DNA of 64,000 nt from Nautilus pompilius (lineage: Eukaryota > Mollusca > Cephalopoda > Nautilida > Nautilidae), in the NCBI GenBank assembly GCA_018389105.1, contig JACATO010000334.1, positions 1,364,001 to 1,428,000 on the forward strand. The letters are read 5' to 3'. This document shows positions 25,240 to 36,289 of this stretch, in pieces. Below the pieces are notes generated by a model that was given only the letters and a program-made list of their open reading frames with translations, did not search any database and was not told the origin of the DNA. A program made the position numbers and the translations under genes. Each line of letters begins with the position of its first letter. Positions within the stretch are counted from its first letter, which is position 1.

Positions 25240-25989
25240 ATACCAAATGATTCACTCATATCCACAGTAGTCTTCATCAGTATTACTTTTAAGATTTGCG
25301 CGCTTCTTTCAAATAGTCTTCTGACATATATGCAGATGCCCGTCTCTCTCTCTGTTCAATGGCTTCTTTGAGAGCCGTAGTTGGCGTCCGGGCGCGAGCC
25401 ACGACACACCCAACACCACCCAGCGGGGATTTCTATTACTAATCAGTAATACAAAATAGCCATTTGTTAAAAAAAACAACAAAAAACCCCTAAACTTAGA
25501 AGACAATAGTACACCCCAGCACAGCGTGGTTTTCAGTAGATCAACAGCTTTTTATGAAGACCTGCAGATGAATCTCCGACTTTAAAAGAAAATCCACGAC
25601 TCTAGCGCACAAACCTACATCAACCCCGTCCCGGATTCGTCGGAATAGACAGGGTCGCATCATCCGGTCCACGGGTCACGTGCTTGCCGAACGACGAAAC
25701 CGGCCGCGCCGTCGTTTTTACTGGGACCCGGTGCACCCGCGCGCGCGGGGGGGGGGGGAGGTGGTTGGTACACAAGGGTAAAGGTAAAACCAGGATCGGG
25801 CTCTGCCCCATCTCCCCGAAGAGAAACGACAACCGTAAATGTCTGCTGAGTTCACCGAAACCAATCAATATGTTTGTTGAGATTATTTTACCTGATCAGT
25901 GATTGTTTATTCAACAATACTTTTAAAAATAAAAAAAATAACGACAGGGCCGCGTTAATTGTGTAATATCATAAAAGCACATTAAAACT
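25239..25989. other. Intronic stretch at the compositional boundary
   Basis: CpGs become common from about 25370 (GTCCGGGCGCGAGCCACGAC). A G-run follows GCGCGCG at 25739-25760. No gene recognised. Confidence 0.4.
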
Positions 25990-26056
25990 TATTATTATTA
26001 TTATTATTATTATTATTTATTATTATTATTATTATATTATTATTATTATTATTATT
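25990..26056. repeat. (ATT)n trinucleotide repeat
   Basis: About 22 ATT units with two small interruptions. Confidence 0.95.
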
Positions 26057-28519
26057 AATCCCTGGAGTCAGTCAGTCTGGGTTAAACGAAAGCGTTTTTT
26101 TTTTATCAGATAACACACCAGCCCCAGCCCCCACGGACTCTCCCTCCCTCCACTGTTCTTTCCTTTTAACCGTTCGTTTGGTTTCATCTACATATGTTAG
26201 TTATGTTTTAATCAGAAAAAGAAAGAACGGTTGCTTTAAGAGAAAACTGACCTGACTCGAATATTTGGTTTCTTACAACGTCAGACTAAATGGAAGAAAG
26301 AATTCAAACGAGCGAAGACAGTGGGAGTAGACAAAGAAGGCAATTAGGAAGAGAAAAAACCGGCTTATAGTCTACAAGTAGTACGATATGGTTCTTTCAG
26401 GCTATTTTTTCCGGACGTATGGATAGACCCTTTTTTTTTTTTTAACTGCTAGCTGTTAATACTGGCTGAGGCATCAGGAGGAGAAAACTATAAATCCACC
26501 GTACTGGTTGATGCATTTTGGGAGAAAAGGTTAACTGCTAACCAGAAAATCCGTTATACTGAAACAGAGGTTTGTGATTGGTGGTGGTTGGAGGTTCCAG
26601 TATCTAACCGGAAAATCGATAGCGTCAAAGTGCTGGCTTTTAGGGGGAAATGAATATGTTGCTAACCGGAAAAGCATAATAATAAAACGATCCGGGAATC
26701 ATCGCCGTCTGGCCAATGATTTATTGAGTGTATAAACAGGCTTCGAACAAGTCTGATGTTCGCACGCTGGATTTTGATACAGCAGCCATTCGCGCTAATG
26801 GCTGCTGCTTCTCACGAGTCTTACTTTTTTATCCACCACCGATAGACAACAACAACAAAAAAAAAAAACGATTTGGGGAAAAAGCAAAGCCAGATGGTGT
26901 TTTACCTTAGGCAGACGAGTTGATTTTATTCATATAGAATTACGAGACCAGAATCTGGCAGCTGTTCTCGGAAGTCAGTCAATATCTTTGTTAGTCAGTT
27001 GTTTCAGGGAGGTTTAGGATCTGCCAAGGCTATCTTCGTGCACCCCGTCTAACCAAACACAGAGGCGGTGACTTAGTAACGTCGATGAGTAAGCGCGGTT
27101 TGTCTTGCGCTTCTCCAGATATTTCTTATTGGCTTTGTGTGAACACTGCCTGCATCTCTCCCGTATTTTGAAAATAGTTCAAAGGTGAGGAAGATCACTG
27201 GGGCTAGTTGTTACAAGGGCAGGTTTCCAAATACCAGTAAATCCTAACTAAAGGTACAAATGAATGCCTACGCGCCTGTAGCTTCTGGTCATCATCCGGC
27301 TTTAGTCTTCCGGTTCGGACAAAGCTTTTTTTTTTTAATCTGCGAACTGGTAAATGTTTTTGCAGCTTCAAAACCTTGACAAGAAGCAAACACTGGCTCA
27401 TTTCCTCCTGGATGTTGGAGGAAGTAAGTGATTATATAGACGTAGCCAAAGAATGAACTAACTTCAGTAGTTTAAGGACCATTAAAAATATCAATTAAGG
27501 TTATGGCGCAGTGACTCCAGACGAGATCAGATCTGGTTCGTCAAACTATTAATTAAAATGCAGGCGAAACTTGTAGCAAATTATACGGAAAGGGGAGAGT
27601 TAGGAGTTGAGTGGGCCGTTAAAGTAGAATTTGATGGCAGTGATAAATCCTACTGATGATTTAAAAAAATAAAAACAAAAAAAAAACAGGAAAATAGGCA
27701 TCGTATGTAAAAATTTTGGTCATAATAAAATCAGAAGTCGCGATTTTATCACCTGGTAGTGCAAACCTACGGGGCCATGGCTGTAGTTGTAATCTTTGGT
27801 TATATAGAAAGTAAAGGGCGACAAGTTTCCGCAGAAGAGATTTTGTCATTTATATTCAGGAAAAAATCTCTTATCGCAGAAAATTTTAAGTTCTACGAGA
27901 GGCGGCGGCTTGTTGGTTATAGAGTTCAGTTCAGTTATTTAAATCATAGAGGAAGTGGAACCCCTTGGCTACCGGGGTTAGTTCTCTACAGATCGAACCT
28001 TGATTTAATTTTAGAGGTAGTGGAGCCTGTGGAATGCCAAGAAATCAACTTAACCGTTGTATACGCGGATTTTGGCATCCTCTCGTCTTTGTTCGACTAG
28101 AGCTCGATTGAGTTCGATTATTCCTTCAGTGTATTTTTTCAAATAGACTGACAGTCGTCTAAGTTAATGAATTCTTAGGAAAACGTCACTGATGGCCACT
28201 TCGAATGTAAGCAAAGATTCAAAGCTACGTGTCTCTTCTTGTGTCTCGAAAGCGACAGTTATTACTCTAGTCTAACGTATATTATAAGTTTATAGTGGGG
28301 GTTCAGTATTGCTTAATCATACAATTCGTAGATAATAGGAAAGTATCCGATCATCGCTGCAGCTACAGCGAGCAGTTACTCGTGTCCGGTACATCATTTA
28401 CACACGTGAGCACGAAGAACCCCGACGCCGAACGTGTACGGGTAACTAGACGGTTAGCATTACTAATAAATAGCGTCCTGCCAGCGCCGTATTTGTCCAG
28501 TATCTTCTGAATATAAAAG
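26057..28519. other. Intronic stretch, no assigned gene
   Basis: CpG content is near normal. The plus strand is open over 27759-28100 (113 codons, ending in EVVEPVECQEINLTVVYADF), but no family or splice context supports a gene. Confidence 0.35.
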
Positions 28520-28520
28520 T

Positions 28521-28547
<27 letters not shown>
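28520..28547. repeat. (GT)n microsatellite
   Basis: About 14 GT units in the channel intron, roughly 550 bp from exon 1. Confidence 0.95.
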
Positions 28548-28553
<6 letters not shown>

Positions 28554-29094
28554 TATATTTATCCTTTAAAAATAATGCAGATTGTAGAGGTTTGCTACAT
28601 AAGGTTAGACTTCAAGTTTTGATGCAAGAACTGACAATTTTGAAGTATATCTGAGCAGAATCGATAAAGTAAAAGGCGTATACTACAGGGCCAGGTCGGT
28701 AAAAGCTGGAGAAAGAGGGATACAGCTATTTATCATCATTCATTATGGGAATCGTTAAGTAAACATCATCTCAGACAGTTCAGTTTTTTTTATCGTTAAT
28801 CGAATGCAAAACGTATTTAGAATTTATTTTAAAAGACTGCTGTCTTTCATAATATCTTTTACAAACTGCATTTCTATTTTCATGCTACTAAGGAAAGTAA
28901 AAGATCCTTTCCACGGGACGGTTCTAGAATTTTCGTTCTAATCGATGGTGAAATAATAAGTGTACGCCTAAAAACAGAGCTCGTGGTTCCCTTTTTGCCC
29001 TTGCCCGTCTAAAAGGAATAGAAGGCTACCTTTCTTTTCTTTTTTCCACCCGTCAGGGGTCCGGATGAAAACGAAACCGAACGGGTCCACTCAC

Positions 29095-29640
29095 CTTTGC
29101 TCCAAAAGACGATTCCGGGTTATTAAGGAACTGCCAGATTTTATACCGCCGGGCGCTAGAACTGGAGACGGTGTGCGAGTAATTCCTGTTCAATTCGCTT
29201 TCTAGGGAATAGTAGATGGCCATCTCCCGCAGGTCGTTCCCATACTTCCTGCTGCAACAGTGCATGATGGTGTTCGGGTTCAGCTCCCAAAACTCCAGCT
29301 CGGCGGTAATGAAGCACGGGCAAATCTCCCTGGGGATGTGAAACTCGCCGGTTCTGTAGAAGTTCAGAATCCAGCTGAACAGCTGAGAGCTGTGGTCGAA
29401 AAAGAACTCGCTCTTCGCGTCGTCATAGTGCCTGCTCGACTTCGACAGCCGAGACAGGCGCGTGTCCGGGATGTTCTTCAGGGTTTTCCAGGTTGTCTCG
29501 AAGATCTTTCCCCCAACATTTAATCTGACTACTTCGCTGACTAGAGCAGCTTTCGAGGAAGGCGGCAGCTCGCTTCTGATCTGTTCGGCCTGCAGTTCTG
29601 TATAGTCAAAAGAATACCTTCTCATCCTCGTCTCCTGCAT
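29095..29640 (-). CDS. Voltage-gated K+ channel, Shaw/Kv3-like: exon 1 (N-terminus and T1 domain)
   Basis: First coding exon, 182 codons, ATG at 29640, ending AAAG|GTGAGT (phase 0). The T1/BTB tetramerisation domain spans about residues 36-148: VVRLNVGGKIFETTW at 37-51, LSRLSKSS at 62-69, FFFDHSSQLFSWILNFYRTG at 79-98 and AELEFWEL at 113-120. H101, C107, C128 and C129 form an exact H-X5-C-X20-C-C zinc motif. This motif is known from Shab, Shaw and Shal channels and absent from Shaker, and it coordinates Zn between T1 subunits. There is no obvious inactivation ball at the N-terminus. The exon is GC- and CpG-rich, in contrast with the AT-rich exon 2. I chose this start because it is the only upstream in-frame Met before an apparent leader splice site. 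The close ungapped Kv3 match in S4-S6 (exon 2) supports Shaw. Confidence 0.93.
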
Positions 29641-29674
29641 AATTATACGGTGAAGATGCTTTCCTGAAGTCTCT
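29641..29674 (-). promoter_or_regulatory. Likely 5' leader with 3' splice site upstream of the channel start codon
   Basis: On the minus strand CTTTTTTCCTGATTATTTAT followed by TGCAG ends at 29673, a good acceptor. This implies that a non-coding first exon and the promoter lie farther upstream (above 29.7 kb) and that 29641-29672 is 5' UTR. Confidence 0.45.
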
Positions 29675-29696
29675 GCAATAAATAATCAGGAAAAAG

Positions 29697-29722
29697 GTTG
29701 TTGTTGTTGTTGTTGTTGTTTG
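29697..29722. repeat. (GTT)n repeat, (AAC)n in gene sense
   Basis: About eight units, just upstream of the putative leader splice acceptor of the channel gene. Confidence 0.9.
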
Positions 29723-30032
29723 TCTATTTAGTTATTTTAGTACAAAACAAACGAATGTCGAGAGTTCTCCAGATTTTCAACTTTTGACATTTTATTTTAT
29801 TTTAAAAGAATTAAAAAGACATCATCTACATTTTTAAAAAATTTTTAAATAGCTGTGGGAAATCAAATGAATGCTCTGTTGTTACGGGAGGGGCTACTAA
29901 AATCATGGAATTGCGCAAGTTTGGTTTACTGTCCGCAATTAAAGAATATTTTTTAGGACTGCATAAGCGGCCACTGTCATGGCTGTAACTCTTTCGTGTC
30001 GGACCCGCTCTTGATCACCTGTAACAAGTTAT
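29723..30032. other. Non-coding stretch upstream of the channel exon
   Basis: AT-rich with no recognised feature; it would be intronic if an upstream leader exon exists. Confidence 0.35.
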
Positions 30033-30069
30033 TGTGTGTGTGCGTGCGTGCGTGTGTGTGTGTGTGTGT
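30033..30069. repeat. (GT)n microsatellite with GCGT variants
   Basis: GT units interrupted by TGCGTGCGTGCG. Confidence 0.95.
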
Positions 30070-30689
30070 AAAATAGATGTATTATTTGTCAGTAATTGGA
30101 TAAAACCCGCTTGATAATTGCCCATAAATGACGCTTGATCTAAACCTGGACAAACACGAGAGAGTGCATTTCTTATCGGATCTGAAAATCCTCGGCGTCT
30201 GGAAGCTTGTAGCTGCTGCTCGGCGCATCACTTCAAACTTTCAGATGCGACATGCACCCTGAAACAGCAAGAAAGTGTTCTGGCATCATGTTAGTCTCTA
30301 AATGTCGTTATATATTCACTGTTTCATTTCTAGGATCACCTCCTTTCCTTTAACCCGGCAGCCAAACCCCCAACGACATTTTTTTTTTTCAAAATCTGAG
30401 CCAGGGTTTGTTTCCTTCTAGCGAAGGTTCTCAATGGAAGTGAATGATGGCGTCCCCTGCCCATTTCCACCCTATTTATTAGAGGGAAGAGGGTAGAATA
30501 AAACAACTGGATAAATCTTTGCACCTAATTACAGAATACAAAAGTAATAGTTTAGTAGAAATAATTTTAGTTAAATAAAAGAATCAGGTTTCAATATTTT
30601 ACTGACAATTCTTATTTAATGGATGTCGTTTGATTCTGAAGTTTTCTCTCATCATTAAAATATTACTTGTCTTTGCATAGTTGAAGAAT

Positions 30690-30708
30690 TATTATTTATT
30701 ATTATTAT

Positions 30709-30744
<36 letters not shown>
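30690..30744. repeat. (ATT)n then (TAG)n compound repeat
   Basis: An ATT array passes directly into about 12 TAG units. Confidence 0.95.
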
Positions 30745-33700
30745 ATGGATGGAGGAACAGAAAGACTAACCTTTGATGAATTCTACTTTTCCAATTTACC
30801 GACATCTACCGTGGCTCTGAAGAGAAGGAAAACATCTCCGGTACTTACCATCTTTTGTCAAAAAGAATTAGGTTGAACAGGTTTAATTTTTCCTCTTTTC
30901 ACGATCCGATGAAGCCAACATTTTAAAGTGGTTTACGTTTATGCAACAAACAAAGGAAAAAATATTCGATGATATCTTAAAAAGACCAAAAATAACGCGA
31001 CGCTGTCATGTAAATTTGAATGCTATCCGGCCTGACGTTTTTGCTGTCCCATCAGTTTCCGCGTCACCATCAGCGTCTGTGATATCTGCTGCTACGCTCG
31101 GTCCGGTCCGACGGCTTTACCATTTTTATTGGAGACCTAAGAAAGGGAAAAGGACATGTCTTCAGAATTACATTCACCAGAAACCCTTTCTCTGACGGAA
31201 AGGTTTTGAATAATATCGATCATCCGGCCGGTGAAGCATCGATTCTGACACCGCCGTTCGGTACATTCGCCTTTGGTAAACACCGGTGCTGTCCGTGACG
31301 GGTTCCTTCCTGTCTACAGACGACGCTATCGCTTTTTACGATGGACGGATGGTATTCGACGGCTGGGAGGAGGAGGAGGGGGGGGGGAAACCTTCGCACA
31401 ACAATTGGATGAGATATTACAGCTAAAACCTGCGTACGACTATCGGTAGCGTAACAGAGGGAATCGGGGGCATATAATTTTAAATTAAAATGCTTAACCT
31501 GACTCGTGTTACACACAGCCAATTGGAGAGAGAGAGAGAGCGTGAAGACTGGTCATCGGTGACCGCTTACCGAAGTCTCTCAAACTGATTGTTGCCAGGC
31601 TCTCTTGCTAACCATGGCTGGCCCCAGAGGTGGCACAGGCCCCGCCAGTCATCAACAGCAGGGGAACGGACCAGCAGATTAAAGAGCTCTGGAAATGTAG
31701 CAATGAGAGGCGTCGTTTCTACATAGCCCTGAACGGTTAAGCATCTGCATTCTGCTTCTGTCGGGCTACATTAATGATAACAGTATATACGGGGATATTC
31801 CAATCCGGACCGCTGCCCCCTGCCCGAAATTCCGGGCCCCGTAGGTTGGTTACCCACCTTGCATTTCAGTTGATTTTGGTTTCTTTTTCTGGTCTCGAGT
31901 TTGTTGACATGGGAGCTGAAAATCCCGGAAAAGCAACAGCAGATTCAGCATTAAACACGACGCGGTCGTGGACGCTTCATGAATTTCTAACCGAAACTGA
32001 TGGGTTTTTTTTAAAACTTAATGTTTTTCAGTAATACCTGATGTTAAGTACGCAACTGCACTTACCCTTTTTTTTTTAAAAAATTATTCATGATCACCGC
32101 CTCGTAGAATCGCATCCAACACACGTCCAATTTCACCTGTAATTGTGTCGGAACACGTCTCAGGTAAACTATAGGTCGGGAACGGCCCACAAACCTAGCG
32201 ATTCTCCTACCGAACGTGTCGTGGTTCAGACTACTACAATAAAATACTGCTAAAGGCTCGAAAAGCTGTTTTATAATAATGTGTAGGTACCTCACTAGTG
32301 ACTGATGACCATTGGTATTAATGTTGCTCTGAATGATCTGTTATAATTTAATATAACCTGTGAAGTTAGAAATATACTAACCTTAAATAATTAATCGCAC
32401 TCAAAAAATAAACCATTAATTTTGGCATCATTTGCCTATTTCAAGTTTTGATTGCGTTATGACAAATATTTTTTTTTTTTCGCATCCTATTTACAGTAGA
32501 GTTTGTGAGATTTAAAAATTTTAAATAATAAATATTATTATTAAAACTATGTACGAAAGAAATCACAAAACGTTTTGTTGAAAAAAAAAATTTTTTTTTT
32601 AATATTTAAAATATGAAAGACAATTTAGTCTCTTAAATGATCTGAAATACTTATTTAAGAGTAACTTCCATTTTAAAGATGAAGTATTACTTTCTGAGTA
32701 TACAAATACACTTACATGTAATAGAATTACTTTTCTTTCTGCATATAAAAAGAAAAGCTTGATGATCATAGTTTTAAATAAGATCTACTTGTTCGTTGTT
32801 GTTTTTTTTAATATTTTTGCAAACAAATTATTTAAGCAAGTCGAAAATAAGACAAAAGCGATAATTGCCAACAGCGTAAAGATCGAGCAATTTACCTATT
32901 CTGGCTACTACTGGGTTCCTGGCTGGGTGGAGGGAAGGATTGTACTATTATTAATGTCCAATCCTTAAAATGCTTTGATTTTACGCAGTAAATATAAACT
33001 AATATTCTGCGTATTAAATTAATTTGGGCATTATTTTAGCTGATTTTTTAAAAAAAATTACTTAAACTGATTTTATTATGTGGAAAAGTTTTTCTGCTGT
33101 TGTTGTTATTATTATTCTCCGTCTCCTTACCTCAATTAAAGATTGGCTTTCTGTAGGTGGTGACAGGTACAAATTCTCCATCTTCCCGCCTACCAAGCGA
33201 GTAAAGAAAAACCTGTCGATGAAAGGCTTTTTTTTTTGTTTTTTTTTGTTTGTTTACTAGATGAATCTCCCAGTTAATAGCTGATGATGCCAACCCATTC
33301 ACTTGTTTACAGTTTTCTTGATGGAGAAAACCTTTCTTCTGACACCGAGACGGTTCAGCTAACCCTCAGCTGACACCCTCTCTTCTATCACCCGTCATTT
33401 ACCGAGATATTTTGTCGGTCTTTTAAGCAGATCTTGTCAAAATAAACTCGAAGAAATCTAACAAAAGTTTTGTTTTGTTTTTTTTAATTTTCCTGTATCT
33501 TTTCCGGCAGACGAACGTAGTAGTAGTAGAGCCTTTTCATTGGTTAGCGAAGGCGGAAGTCCCAGCTGCTGAGCCAGATGGCACCAGTAACTGTGCGCGA
33601 CCCCCCTCAGGTCGCCTTAATCCAATTTTAAGTAAATAATCCGTGAAACCGCGCAGATAATCACGGTCACCATTCGATATCTCTGGCTATCACTAATCTA

Positions 33701-33980
33701 GCCTTTATCATAATGGGTCCCTTTCCATAGCGATTTACACTAATCCGACTAAAGGAAGTTCCTTTTTTGGTTCGAGTGATTACGTCACACTGATGTCACG
33801 ACGATATCTTCTACACGCTTCCCGAGAGGAACTGAAACACGCAGGAAATTGTTCGTTTTCTGTGCCCAGTACATTATGGATGGGGAACCTGAATGACCAT
33901 CTGCAGCCTGATGCTACCAAGAATAGGTTTCCGTTCTCGGTGAAGTCAGATCGACCTGTTTAAAACAAGAACAAAAAACG
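30745..33980. other. Intergenic stretch, no gene seen
   Basis: CpG is common; there are poly-T runs (32470, 32595, 33230). The promoter and any leader exon of the K+ channel gene may lie here, but I cannot place them. No protein-like exon recognised. Confidence 0.35.
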
Positions 33981-33984
33981 CTTT

Positions 33985-34230
33985 GCGGCTGTCGTCGAGG
34001 TAGTAGTGGGGGAGAGGTCCGAGTTCGAATCCCGGTCGGTAGTGGCTCGGTTTGAGGTACCTCCCCCTAGCATGTTGTCTTTCCCCTTTCCTTCGGCGGG
34101 CAGGTCGCGGGGCTCTCACCACTGAAAAATAGATGTTAGTAAGGACTTTCTGCGCGTCACCACTTGGTTTAGAAAATTGAGGCCAGGGGGCCTTCCTTCC
34201 TCCAATCGAAGATCCATTACGTGTAGACGT
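33985..34230 (+). repeat. tRNA-like SINE
   Basis: GAGTTCGAATCCCGG at about 34021-34035 is a strong box-B match (consensus GGTTCGANTCC). GTCGAGGTAGTAGTGGG about 25-30 bp upstream serves as a box-A-like block. The 3' part (CACCACTGAAAAATAGATGT, about 34119-34138) resembles pol III-transcribed SINE bodies. No other copy in the window matches its body closely, so it is probably a different family from the copies near 5, 5.8 and 22.7 kb. Confidence 0.5.
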
Positions 34231-35458
34231 CATCTCGCAGCTTCTTTTTTTTTTAATTTGAAGAGCAAAAGGAAAACTGAATATTTTTTTGAAGTTTAGC
34301 CGTAGTTAAATATCCCCCTTCCCCAGTCAGGCCTGAAGAGCCGTTTGCGATAACAGCCGCTGAAAGCTGGGGTGCGGGCAGCAAGATCAGACGCCGGAAA
34401 ACTTATCAAAATCCATATTCCTCTCTCGACTTCGGTTCGATCGTTTAATGGAAATTTACACGGAGGGATTTACGCCTCTCTTTTCCCACGCCCCGTCTGT
34501 CTGCCTGGCTTCTGGTGCCCCGCGACTTGGTGAAGTCATCATTCGTGACGGCAGGTTACGTTATTTGACAGCCAACTCTCGCCCCGCCGGTGGGCACACG
34601 AACAGACAGACTCACCATCGATACGAGTAGTTGGAGGCTTATTTTAAAAGAAGAGAAAAAGCGGCATTAACCCCACTCCCCAACCTTGCAGGAAGTAGGC
34701 CTTCCTTTCAATGTGGACGCTTAGAAAGGGGTCGAGTTTTCCTCAACGGTGGCCTAACTCGAATTTGAAGGGATGTGTCTGCCTCGGCAGAAAAATTATC
34801 TCCCCCTCTCCACCAGAGCTCTTCGTCTTTAGATAGCAGTAAAACTAGGATGGCCAAATTAAACAAATGAATTTTTAAAATTATGAATCTGGGAACGAGG
34901 GTAGAAAGTCTTCTGACTGAGCCTGAGCCAGCAGTTAGTGATTGGTTAAAAAAACAACACTTTTCTGGTGCCATTAATTAATTGGCTTGAAACGAGTATT
35001 GTTGTAAGTTATTCACGTTTTAAAAATAAGAGGAAAAATCCATCGTCAGTTGGTCGTTGTTTTCTTTTTCTCGTCCAGTGCAAATCAGTGCTGAACAATA
35101 CGTTCTCTGGACCGTCACATCGCGATGGCAGTCCGCGGTTACGACTCGTCGAAACAACGACATTAAGGCTGCTGCCACCTGATTAAACTAACTTTAACTA
35201 TTAAACGAGAAATATACTACAAAATAACTAAAAGCATAAATATTAACTTAAATCGATGTTGGCGTAGATACAGTTCCCCTTACCGAACAAACCACCCGCG
35301 CTAAGTCAGTTTGTTTGCCTTTTTCAAAATACTTAATTAACTTAGTTCGACGTACGCCGAGAGCCATTTAAAATAAAATTATAATTTTAGATATAGTGGA
35401 CATTTGGTAGACGCCTTATTTTGGAGCACTAACAAATAAATAATAAATCAGTCAGTAG
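34231..35458. other. Intergenic stretch, nothing recognised
   Basis: Mixed composition with CpGs; no coding motif or element identified. Confidence 0.4.
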
Positions 35459-35523
35459 CTCTCTCTTTCTCTGTACTGAAGTCATATCTCTCTCTGTACT
35501 GACATCATCTCTCTCTGTAAAGA

Positions 35524-35573
<50 letters not shown>
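35459..35573. repeat. Short tandem repeat followed by a (CT)n array
   Basis: Three imperfect units of about 28 bp share CTCTCTCTGTACTGA or a variant (35459-35520). They run into about 23 perfect CT units (35527-35573). The CT tract probably expanded from the unit's own CT core. Confidence 0.85.
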
Positions 35574-35574
<1 letters not shown>

Positions 35575-36289
35575 GAAGTTTTCAAATATATTGTGTGTGG
35601 ACAGAAACAAAACCTATTGACCATCTACAGTCACCAGTACCAGGAGCCCCAAGGGTAAATTAACCGAAGTATTATCGCAGCTTAATATTTAAAAAAAAAC
35701 ACACACACAAAAACAGAAAATCAGCAGAACATAATTCCCCATGTCAGCGGTTATTAGTGACAGCGAGAACCAATTTGGAACCTTGATATTGGTAAGTTCT
35801 TTTTCCTGGCGGTGGGCGGGAGAGACTTACGCTGTCTTTCTCGTAAGCTAAAACAGTAATAAAAAAAAAAAAACATTGAAATTAAAAATTTAATATAATT
35901 GAAGATAAATTAGCTTTAAAAATAGATTTTAAGTAATAATACTTCCATACGTTTAATGGCTTATATTCTATCGACGTTCATGTTTCGTTACCCTAAGTTT
36001 CTCATTCCTGCTTTTAGTTACCTGATCAGGTGGTGATAATCTTTGTTGAATACTTCCTTCCACCTTTCATTTCTTTTCGTCTCACTATATTAATAAATTA
36101 GTACCTACTTTTCTGCGCTCTCCAGTCGCATCAAAGGTTTTCCACTTAAACGTGGTCCTTTTCTGTTATGAGTTCCTTAACTATTTTCCAGCTCACCGAT
36201 CTTCACAAGGTCATTTTAGAGTTAACGTTTACCACGAAATGATTACTGAGTGGATTTATCACCGGTGTAAACTTTGCCATCTATTTTAG
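35574..36289. other. Non-coding stretch, possibly the 3' end of the LINE relic
   Basis: A/T-rich, no clear motifs. The minus-strand LINE ORF2 may extend into it, but it is too decayed to place an end. Confidence 0.35.

Larger units (their letters stand above)
9450..29094 (-). other. 19.6-kb intron of the K+ channel gene
   Basis: The donor is AAAG|GTGAGT at 29095/29094. The acceptor is a poly-T tract and AATTCCAG at 9451-9450. Both sides are phase 0. The intron lies exactly at the T1-S1 linker, a common place for a break between the cytosolic and membrane modules. It hosts the mariner, the hAT element, a SINE and several microsatellites listed separately. No other exon with a channel-like sequence was seen inside it. 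Confidence 0.8.

Noticed and set aside
27759-28100. 113-codon plus-strand frame in the channel intron
   Set aside because: No recognisable family, no convincing splice or promoter context, and of a length that can arise by chance at this base composition.
33985-34230. Functional tRNA gene at the strong B box
   Set aside because: The cloverleaf arms do not pair convincingly and the sequence continues like a SINE body, so it is listed as a SINE.
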